Shown here: positions 18,953-27,368 of the stretch, piece after piece | How positions within the stretch are numbered: the stretch's first letter is position 1 | How the letters are laid out: the number at the start of each line of letters is the position of its first letter | Assembly (NCBI RefSeq): GCF_000003605.2 | Contig: NW_003112467.1 | Coordinates: 111,787 to 139,154 of the forward strand | Direction of reading: 5' to 3' | Source of the DNA: Saccoglossus kowalevskii | Lineage: Eukaryota; Hemichordata; Enteropneusta; Harrimaniidae | Length of the DNA: 27,368 nucleotides | Position numbers and translations under genes: made by a program | The notes under the pieces: generated by a model | The model's input: the letters and a program-made list of their open reading frames with translations, nothing else | What the model was told of the DNA's origin: nothing | Databases searched by the model: none

Positions 18953-21455
18953 AGAGCCGATTGTGTCACGGTATTTTGAGTCTATTGTGTCACGATATCT
19001 TGAGATTACATTATGTCAAGATTTCTTGAGATTAGATTGTGTCACGATGTCTTGACAGCGAATTGCGTCAGGATATGTTGATAGCGGACTGTGTCAAGAT
19101 AAGTTGATAGCGGATTGTGTCAAAATGTGTTGATAATAGATTGTGCCAAGATATGTTGATAGCGGAGTGTGTCAAGATATGGTGATAATGGATTGTATCC
19201 AAATATGTTGATAATGGATTGTGTCAAGATATAGTGATAATGGATTGTGTCAGGATATAAAGATAGCGGACTGCTTCAAGATATGTTGATAATGGATTGT
19301 GTCAAGATATGTTGATAGCGGATTATGTCAAGATATGGTGATAATGGACTGTACCAAGATATGTTGATAGCGGATTGTGTCAAAATATGGTGATAATGGA
19401 TTGTGCCAAGATATGTTGATGGCGGATTGTGTCAAAATATGGTGATAATGGATTGTGCCAAGATATGTTATAGCTGATTGTGTCAAAATATGTTGATAAT
19501 GGATTGTGCCAAGATATGTCATAGCGGATCGTGTCAAAATAAGTTGATAATGGATTGTGTCAAGATATGTTGATGGCGGATTGTGTCAAAATATGGTGAT
19601 AATGGATTGTGCCAAGATATGTTATAGCTGATTGTGTCAAAATATGTTGATAATGGATTGTGCCAAGATATGTCATAGCGGATCGTGTCAAAATATGTTG
19701 ATAATGGATTGTGTCAGGATATGTTGATAGCGGACTGAGTCAAGATATGTGAATAATGGATTGTGTCAAGATATGTTGATGGCGGATTGTGTCAAAATAT
19801 GTTGATAATGATTGTGCTAGGATATGTTGATAGCGGATTGTGTCAAAATATGTTGATAATGGATTGTGTCAGGATATGTTGATAGCGGATTGTGTCAAAA
19901 TAAGGTGAGAATGGATTGTGTCAAGATATGTTTATAGCGGACTGTGTCAAAATATGTTGATAATGGATTGTGTCAAGATTTGGTGATAATTAATTGTGCC
20001 AAGATATGTTGATGGCGGAATGTGTCAAAATATGTTGATAATGGATTGTGTCAGAATATGTTGATATCGGATTGTGCTAAAATATGTTGATAATGGATTG
20101 TGTCAGGATATGTTAATAGCAGATTGTGTCAAAATATGTTGATAATGGATTGTGTCAAGATATGTTGATAGCGGATTGTGTCAAGATTTGGTGATAATTA
20201 ATTGTGCCAAGATATGTTGATGGCGGACTGTGTCAAAATATGTTGATAATGGATTGTGTCAGAATAAGTTGATATCGGATTGTGTCAAAATATGTTGATA
20301 ATGGATTGGGTCAGGATATGTTTATAGCGGATTGTGTCAAAATATGTTGATAATGGATTGTGTCAAGATATGTTGATAGCGGATTGTGTCAAGATTTGGT
20401 GATAATTAATTGTGCCAAGATATGTTGATGGCGGATTGTGTAAAAATATGTTGATAATGGATTGTGTCAGAATATGTTGATATCGGATTGTGTCAAAATA
20501 TGTTGATAATGGATTGTGTCAAGATATGTTGATAGCGGATTGTGTCAAGATTTGGTGATAATTAATTGTGCCAAGATATGTTGATGGCGGATTGTGTCAA
20601 AATATGTTGATAATAGATTGTGTCAGAATATGTTGATAGCGGATTGTGTCAAAATATGTTGATAATGGATTGTGTCAGAATATGTTATTAGCAGATTGTG
20701 TCAAAATTTGTTGATAATGGATTGTGCCAAGATATGTTGATAATGGATTGTGTCAGGATATGATAATAGCGGATCGTGTCAAAATATGTTGATACTTGAT
20801 TGTGTCAGGGTATCTTGATAGCGGATTGTGTCAAGATATGGTGATAATGAATTGTGTCAAGATATGTTGATAATGGATTGTGTCAGGATATGTTGATAGT
20901 GGATTGTGTCAAAATATGTTGATAATGGATTGTGTCAGGATATGATAATAGCGGATCGTGTCAAAATATGTTGATAATGGATTGTGTCAAGATATGTTGA
21001 TAGCAGATTGTGTCAAAATATGTTGATAATGGATTGTGTCAGGATATGTTGATAGTGGATTGTGTCAACATATGTTGATAATGGATTGTGTCAGAATATG
21101 GTAATAGCGGATCATGTCAAAATATGGTGATAATGGATTGTGTCAAGATATTTTGATAGCAGATTGAGTCAAAATATGTTAATAATGGATTGTGTCAGGA
21201 TATGATGATAGCGGATTGTGTCAAAATATGTTAATAATAGATTGTGTCAGGATATGATGATAATGGATGGTGTCAAAATATGTTGATAATGTATTGTGTC
21301 AGGATATATTGATAGCGGATTGTGTCAAAATATGTTGATAATAGATTGTGTCAGGATATGTTGATAATGGATGGTGTCAGGATATGTTGATAGCGGATTG
21401 TGTCAAGATATGGTGATAATGGATTGTGTCAGGATATGTTGATAGCGGATTGTGT
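18953..21455. repeat. 26 bp satellite array, ~96 copies, with higher-order structure
   Basis: The monomer is about gattgtgtcaaaatatgttg plus ataatg (26 bp). It alternates with a variant ending gatagcg, giving a 52 bp dimer. Longer units exist: the distinctive gatttggtgataattaatt variant begins at 19977, 20185, 20393 and 20549, spacings of 208, 208 and 156 bp (8, 8 and 6 monomers). The first monomers (18953-19080) are the most diverged. Short ORFs read from it are artefacts. Confidence 0.97.
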
Positions 21456-21539
21456 AATGATAAACAATTAATAGATGGCGCCAGGATTTATTAAGTCTGG
21501 ATAGTCCCAGGAGAGTTTAGTGACAAGATATATAATCAG

Positions 21540-22260
21540 TATTCCGTTGTCATTCAAATCGATATGCAATAAGCGTCGCGTGGTCATTCGAATGATTGTA
21601 CAATCAGTCTAGTTTGGTTGTTCAAATCGATATAAAATTAGTATCATACGAAAATTCAAATTGATAACGACTTAAAGCAAACACATCGATAAAGACTTTC
21701 CGTTTTCGACATTGTGAAATTCTTTCGTTTTTATGCAGAACAATACAGTATTTTTACCAAGTAAATGAGGTGTGTTGAATACACTACATAGTTTATAATT
21801 TCATTCAGCTTTTTCCAGTCATAATTCAAAACAAATAAATGATCAAAAACAGACAATATAACAATTGTTTCTGTAATATTCTTGTATAATCGGTAATTAT
21901 ATAAACTAGTTATTGGTGCCAAGGGAATGAATTATTCTTAATATAAATTTCTGAATTATCTTTCAAGTTTTTATTTTTCTCCCCCAAACCGAAAGAATTT
22001 CACAGTATCGAAAACGGAAAGTCTTTATCGTAGTTTTTGCAGAATGTTATTTAAATCGATAAACAATTAGCATTTTATGGACATTCAAACTGAAAATCAT
22101 ATAAACTACTAATATCGTATAAAGATTAAAATTGATATACAATCTGTGCCTTATATCCATTAGATAAATGTAAAATAGTATTGTATGTAATTCAAATTGA
22201 TATACAATTAGTACCCTGAGGTTATCTGTTATTTTATACGACTATTCAACATAGAATAAT
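21540..22260. repeat. Diverged 34 bp repeats (old relatives of the 23.5 kb array)
   Basis: The phrase attcaaatcgatat..caattagtat recurs with the base before 'aaatc' at 21555, 21589, 21623 and 21657, exactly 34 bp apart, and at 22052 and 22086 after a MITE-like insertion. Further copies to about 22215 drift off the 34 bp period. The unit is recognisably the same as that of the homogeneous array at 23540-24790. Confidence 0.75.
21687..22030. mobile_element. MITE-like element with ~44 bp terminal inverted repeats
   Basis: The left end CGATAAAGACTTTCCGTTTT continues as cgacattgtgaaattctttcg. It is the reverse complement of the right end with about three mismatches over 44 bp. Weaker pairing extends outward to gcaaa/tttgc, giving 21677-22040. 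The element interrupts the diverged 34 bp field: flanking units at 21657 and 22052 are 395 bp apart, one 34 bp period plus 361 bp. The interior is AT-rich and encodes no transposase. No clear target-site duplication could be fixed. Confidence 0.85.
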
Positions 22261-22750
22261 CCTTCAAATAGAGTGACAGAGATCTGTAAGACATTTTAGC
22301 TTCTGATTTATCATTTAAGAGACATATTAAAGAAACATTTTCTTAAGTCATTGTATGCTTCATTGGTGAGGATTAAACAAGAATACTGCTCAGTGGTTTG
22401 GTATCCTCACTATAAATAAACTTGCAACTGTCTGACAGACTTGAGAAAATAAGTATGTAACTTATACAGTTCTCGCATTTGAGAATGGTCTGGATCAACA
22501 TAACTTATGTAAATTGTTTTAATCTTCCACCGTTTTCGCTCTGGCGAAATGTTTTGGACCTGACCTTATTACAGGAAGATATTATTCCCCAAAGCGTTCA
22601 ATTGTCATTTTATGCACCGGTTAGACAGCTGAAGGCGCCTCCATTGTTTTGGAAACCAAGGTCAAGATTAGGTTTTTCGTTTTTCCCCGGCCGCTGATTT
22701 TTATTTTTTTAATAGGGACCTAAACATAGCTATAATCGCATGGACCCTCG
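22261..22750. other. Non-repetitive stretch inside the 34 bp repeat field
   Basis: The sequence is unlike the flanking repeats and has a 72-codon frame (22479-22697, +) whose product I do not recognise. It may be an insertion, but I found no terminal repeats. Confidence 0.4.
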
Positions 22751-23190
22751 AATGAATATAGTTGTATCGTATATTTATTCAAATTGACAAATACATATGT
22801 ACCGTATGGTGATGGCATGGCCATTAAACACAATTAGTGTCCTATAAATAAATGTGGACGCTTAAATCAGTATACGATTAGTGTCGCATGGTTTTTTTAA
22901 TCGATGTACGATTAGTTTTGTATGGTCATTACGATCGGTTTACAATTAATATCATTTGGTCTCTAAAAATGATATACAATTCATACCGTGTGGTTATCCA
23001 ACTTTATATGCAGATATTCAGGTGGACGCTCTAGTGGGTATACAGTTTGCGTAGTATAGTTATTCAAATCGACAAGCACTTAGTATCAAATTTATATAGA
23101 ATCGTACGTTTATTCAAATCGATATGAACGTTAAGCGTATGGACATTTAAATTGACATACAAATAATATTATGTGATCTTATAGGGCGCG
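22751..23190. repeat. Second block of diverged 34 bp-type repeats
   Basis: Blocks such as cgatgtacgattag, ttcaaatcgacaagcacttag and ttcaaatcgatatgaac repeat the theme of the 34 bp unit with indels, so spacing is irregular. Confidence 0.6.
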
Positions 23191-23535
23191 TACAGTAACA
23201 AAATGCAAAATATTCATCAAGAAACAAAACGAAATAAACATTATTAATATTCTCATACAATCATAGATTAAATGAACAAAATAATTATCAATGCTGTGAT
23301 GCAATTGACTATATATGGAATGTTTTATATGTGACACAAAAACAACAAACAATCCAACACTACATGTTGCCAATCTGAGCCTGGGTACCTCAAGCAAACA
23401 CATATAAAAAGGACTTTAGAATAGAAATTGGTTGAATATATTGTTGCAACAATATAAATTGGTGATCAGCCACGCAATGCCCTGATAACAACCAACACAA
23501 TTTTGAATTCAATCCTATGTCCTGAACGATTAGTA
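23191..23535. other. Unassigned sequence between repeat blocks
   Basis: AT-rich; no gene, no terminal repeats seen. The 74-codon minus-strand frame at 23179-23403 has no recognisable feature. Confidence 0.5.
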
Positions 23536-23537
23536 TC

Positions 23538-24790
23538 GGATGGTCATTCAAATCGATATACAATTACAATTGTATGGTCATTCAAATCGATATACAATTA
23601 CAATTGTATGGTAGTTCAAGTCGATATACAATTACAATTGTATGGTGGTTCAAGTGGATATACAATTACAATTGTATGGTAGTTCAAGTCGATATACAAT
23701 TACAATTGTATAGTAGTTCAAGTCGATATACAATTACAATTGTACGGTAGTTCAAGTCGATATACAATTACAATTGTATGGTGGTTCAAGTCGATATACA
23801 ATTACAATTGTATGGTAGTTCAAGTCGATATACAATTACAATTGTATAGTAGTTCAAGTCGATATACAATTACAATTGTATGGTAGTTCAAGTCGATATA
23901 CAATTACAATTGTATGGTAGTTCAAGTCGATATACAATTACAATTGTATGGTAGTTCAAGTCGATATACAATTACAATTGTATGGTAGTTCAAGTCGATA
24001 TACAATTACAATTGTATGGTGGTTCAAGTCGATATACAATTACAATTGTATGGTAGTTCAAGTCGATATACAATTACAATTGTATAGTAGTTCAAGTCGA
24101 TATACAATTACAAATAGACCATTTTCCGTACACTGCGAGAATCACGCGTTATGCGTGAAATCGAACGTAAAAACAGGACAAACAAAGGTCATAGCGTCGT
24201 AGTGACATTTCCATGCTTAATAATAATGTGCTGTCCACATTTAATGATAGGCAATTTCGATTAAGTGAGGGTATTCGGAAGCAATATTCCTCGAAGATCG
24301 GCCGGTCGGTGTGAGCTACAAAATAAGGAAATTCGAGTTCAAAATCAAATCGTTCGATTTTTGCGGCAGACGTTCGACGCGCGTCTTTCATGCATCTCGC
24401 AATTGTACGGAAAATCACCTATTGTATGGTAGTTCAAGTCGATATACAACTACAATTGTATGGTAGTTCAAGTCGATATACAGTTACAATTGTATGGTAG
24501 TTCAAGTCGATATACAATTACAATTGTATGGTAGTTCAAGTCGATATACAATTACAATTGTATGGTAGTTCAAGTCGATATACAGTTACAATAGTATGGT
24601 AGTTCAAGTCGATATACAATTACAATTGTATGGTAGTTCAAGTCGATATACAATTACAATTGTACGGTAGCTCAAGTCGATATACAGTTACAATTGTATG
24701 GTAGTTCAAGTCGATATACAATTACAATTGTATGGTAGTTCAAGTCGATATACAATTACAATTGTATGGTAGTTTAAGTCGATATACAAT
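23538..24790. repeat. Homogeneous 34 bp tandem array (two blocks, ~17 + ~11 copies)
   Basis: The unit is about tatggtagttcaagtcgata plus tacaattacaattg (34 bp). Blocks run 23538-24113 and 24423-24790, split by an inverted-repeat element. Copies are nearly identical, varying at a few sites (gtggtt, tagt, tacagtt). Each contains the perfect palindrome TACAATTGTA. The first two copies have the 'attcaaatcg' form of the diverged field, linking the two. As 34 is not a multiple of 3, the open frame at 23948-24202 is not a protein repeat. Confidence 0.97.
24114..24422. mobile_element. MITE-like element inserted in the 34 bp array
   Basis: About 309 bp. The left end atag..cattttccgtacactgcgaga and the reverse complement of the right end atag..gattttccgtacaattgcgaga form ~27 bp terminal inverted repeats with a few mismatches and a 1 bp indel. 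The array resumes after it in phase, bar one base. A minus-strand frame of 89 codons spans most of it with no recognised domain. The interior is less AT-rich, with several CpG. The target duplication is unclear (AT possible). Confidence 0.85.
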
Positions 24791-25745
24791 TGATATTTTT
24801 TTATCATTCAACGCGATATATATAATTGGTATTCCATCATGATACTCTCATTATTATAATGGAATGGTTTGCGTTATTTCAGACAAAATTATACAAATTA
24901 TGCAAATATAGTTTAAATAAACGATGGTCGTTCAACTGCAATGTGATGTGTCGAAAAAGTGATGACTCTACTACTTATTTAAGAAATAAACGTGGTTGCC
25001 GGAAACCCATTCTTAATCATTTACACTATGATTTCATGCGAGACTATTTGACTAAGACTTAAACATTAGACAACGTAATGATCGATGCAAACCGGCTCTC
25101 ATGCACATGTAAACGCAATATTCTAGGTTTATTCTATCGTAGTATCTCTAGAATGAGAATGCGTTGTTAACGTTTACACTTTTACGCTGGGTGCAAATAA
25201 ACGATTTTCGGTCGATAAATCAGCGCTCATTCAAAATTGCCAAGCCGTCTACTGTGCTACATTGATTGATGAGATGACGTCATCGGCATTGATATTCCGA
25301 TGTGAAGCAATATTTAATCTAGAGAAATATTTTGTAACAAGTCAGTAACAATGGAACTAGGATTGATTTAGAGAGACCATCCTGGTCTACAACACTCATT
25401 CATATGCACCCATGATGATGTGCGCCAGTAACGCCATTGTAAATACTTTTCCCTCATTGAAGCTAGAAATATTGCACACGTGCGTGGCATTAATAGTCAG
25501 GCATATTTTAAAAAAAATCCTTCCCAGCAAAACAGGTGTTTGATAAAATCGAAGTAATGACTAAAATACTATTTTCCTTTTTTGTCATATGCGACATCAT
25601 TGACAAATTGGTATGGATTGGCATAGAGGTGGTGCGACGGTAGTGATAGTGATGTTTTCATTGAATGTCATAGGATTAGATACGAGCCTTCAACATACAA
25701 ATATTCTTCGGCAGAAATTATTCAATTAAACGTAGGATATGATAA
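24791..25745. other. Unassigned intergenic sequence
   Basis: No recognised gene or repeat. The 78-codon frame at 24826-25062 has no domain. Confidence 0.55.
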
Positions 25746-25880
25746 TTTAAAGGGCGACAGTCGTCGTGCCGCGTCCTGTTCGATATGGGAATCATAGCGA
25801 CGTATACAACGCGTGTAAAATACATTGTTTATTTACATGAAATTCGAACACGCGCTACGCGACGACCATCGCGCTTTAAA
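25746..25880. mobile_element. Short (135 bp) inverted-repeat element
   Basis: The left arm tttaaagggcgacagtcgtc and its continuation to gttcga are matched by the reverse complement of the right arm ending at 25880 (tttaaagcgcgatggtcgtc..gttcga), with several mismatches over about 38 bp. The arms are rich in CpG and the ~60 bp middle is AT-rich. It is probably a MITE or MITE remnant; no coding capacity. Confidence 0.65.
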
Positions 25881-25887
25881 CGTAATT

Positions 25888-26221
25888 ATGCGTAGTCGTG
25901 CTATGTCCACATATCACTGACATTGGGGCATCTCTGCGTAGTCATGCTACGTCCACCATAACACTGACAGTGGGCACCTCTGCGTAGTCGTGCTACGTCC
26001 ACCATAACACTGACAGTGGGGCATCTCTGCGTAGTCGTGCTACGCTCACTATATCACTGTCAGTGGGGCACCTCTGCGTAGTCATGCTAGTTCCACCATA
26101 ACACTGACAGTGGGGCACCTCTGCGTAGTCATGCTACGTCCACCATAACACTGACAGTGGGGCACCTCTGCGTAGTCATGCTACGTCCACCATAACACTG
26201 ACAGTGGGGCACCTCTGCGTT
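25888..26221. repeat. 47 bp tandem array, ~7 copies
   Basis: The unit starts about gcgtagtcatgctacgtcca and ends cagtggggcacctct (47 bp). Each copy holds two dyads: GTAG-tc(a/g)tg-CTAC and CACTG-a-CAGTG. The first copies are the most diverged, and the last ends abruptly at gcgtttccgtgc. The array begins only a few bases after the inverted-repeat element. Confidence 0.95.
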
Positions 26222-26955
26222 TCCGTGCTATACAAAAACAGGTCACTCTCACAAATTCATCATGAAATATATTATACTGTATATGAATTATTAACTGTCC
26301 TGAACGAATAATTATTTCGAGGCGAACACCTGTCATTCCCTCAGTGGACAATGTATATGATCAATAATGTATTATAACCCAGATCACGAGGTTATCTGCG
26401 ATAAATAATGCTTGCAATACTCATTGTTTACTAGAAATATTGCCACTTATTTATTTATTATTTGTAAACGTAATCGTGTGAATGTTTGTGCAGATAAAAA
26501 TAATAGAACATCTTGGAGACGGCGGGGTAGTGCCCTTGTAATCTGTCATTAACCGATGTGAATACAAGGCAAAACAAACTGTGACAAGAACAATAGATTG
26601 AAATCCTACGTATACGACGAAGACACCTTCATGTTAATTGAGAGTTAATTAATTCACCTTAATTGAGAGTTGATTGACACCCCTTGGGTATGCATCGACT
26701 GTCACGTGATGTATGACAGTAATATGTATTTACAGTGTTTTAAATAAAAGATAAATTAAAGAATTTCAGTTTCCATGTCTAGTGGTTTTCTGTCAACTAG
26801 GTAACTCTCTTATAAAATTACACAACTACTGCAAAAGTTGGAAAATTAAATATCAATTTGAAAAAGAACAAAATTATGATTATGAACAGAACAAACGAAA
26901 CTCGGATAATTTTTAAATTGACAATTCCATAACATATTTAGGAATGATTTTCAAT
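26222..26955. other. Unassigned AT-rich sequence
   Basis: Nothing recognised. A small internal repetition ttaattgagagtt occurs at about 26635 and 26660. Confidence 0.55.
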
Positions 26956-26956
26956 G

Positions 26957-27048
26957 CAAATATTACAGTCGCATCCTGCATTGAATCAGCAGCATAGTAA
27001 AACAAATATTACAGTCGCATCCTGCATCGAATCAACAGCATAGTAAAA
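26957..27048. repeat. 46 bp direct duplication (two copies)
   Basis: caaatattacagtcgcatcc...catagtaaaa begins at 26957 and again at 27003, with two substitutions between the copies. Confidence 0.93.
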
Positions 27049-27229
27049 TCAGATTACATGTATCGAATTGAAGTACAAAAGTGTACAACGTTTATAACTT
27101 AAAGACTATAACGTCAAAAAGAGACAATAAATTAATCACCAATGGGAATCTAGTGTATGAAAGATACATCTGAAATTCTGCAAAAAACTTTAAGAATGTA
27201 ATTATTTGAATATTGTTGGTCTAAAATTT

Positions 27230-27368
27230 AGGGGAGCCACATTAGTAGTGTTGACATTATTGATCCAGGAAAAAGAGGAGGACACATTAGTAGACGTGGT
27301 ACGAGTGTTAAAATTGTTGATCCAAAGCCAAAAGAAGCCACATTAGTCGTGTGGATATGTCGGTATAG
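27230..27368. repeat. Start of a further imperfect ~50 bp repeat, cut by window edge
   Basis: The phrase (g)cacattagt(a/c)g.gt occurs three times (about 27237, 27283 and 27337), with attgttgatcca-like blocks between. It probably continues beyond the window. Confidence 0.6.

Noticed and set aside
19328-19537. Minus-strand repetitive ORF (TYLGTIHY..HILTQSA)
   Set aside because: It is a translation of the 26 bp satellite; the period is not a multiple of three and neighbouring copies break the frame.
23948-24202. Plus-strand repetitive ORF in the 34 bp array
   Set aside because: The frame cycles through all three phases of the repeat and then runs into the inserted element; no selection for coding is visible.
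18953-26221. CRISPR array
   Set aside because: The repeats are contiguous tandem copies without unique spacers of constant length, and the context is an animal genome.

Overview
The window is animal genomic DNA from a non-vertebrate metazoan, probably a marine invertebrate. It is AT-rich by eye and mostly non-coding, with large introns bounded by GT/AG, many microsatellites, satellite arrays and short inverted-repeat elements. There are no prokaryotic gene clusters, ribosome binding sites, tRNAs or rRNAs that I could see. The species cannot be told from the sequence. The close match of the gene's intron positions to the human orthologue suggests a slowly evolving, intron-rich lineage (annelid, mollusc, amphioxus, cnidarian and similar) rather than a nematode or insect; that is inference.

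Left part (1-13560): one recognisable protein-coding gene, a bestrophin, a Ca2+-activated chloride/anion channel, on the + strand. Seven coding exons at 1078-1525, 7051-7205, 7503-7580, 8633-8830, 10950-11030, 12345-12496 and 12620-12965 join in frame into 485 codons plus a stop. About 11 N-terminal codons are missing and must lie on an exon upstream of the window. The chain has the four membrane helices, the S2 neck segment, the acidic Ca2+-clasp (GEDDDDFE) and a short, disordered, basic/Ser-rich tail ending in a PDZ-ligand-like VTSL. Intron positions coincide with those of human BEST1, but residues at both pore constrictions appear to differ and the S3-S4 loop is 15 residues longer. The 5.5 kb first visible intron holds a decayed LINE reverse transcriptase (minus strand, FADD box still readable), an imperfect inverted repeat, a pentanucleotide and a tetranucleotide microsatellite, and one copy of a ~187 bp repeat whose second copy sits just behind the donor of the exon ending at 7580.

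Middle (13560-18950): intergenic or unassigned DNA. It holds anonymous short ORFs, one weak exon-like stretch (16004-16134) and a striking near-perfect hairpin (16967-17027).

Right part (18950-27368): a repeat-rich block. A 2.5 kb array of a 26 bp satellite has higher-order (52 and 208 bp) structure. A field of diverged 34 bp repeats follows (21540-23190), then a homogeneous 34 bp array (23540-24790). Both 34 bp regions are interrupted by MITE-like elements with terminal inverted repeats (about 21687-22030 and 24114-24422). A third, very short inverted-repeat element (25746-25880) is followed immediately by a 47 bp tandem array (25888-26221), with small local duplications at the right edge. 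No gene could be supported there.
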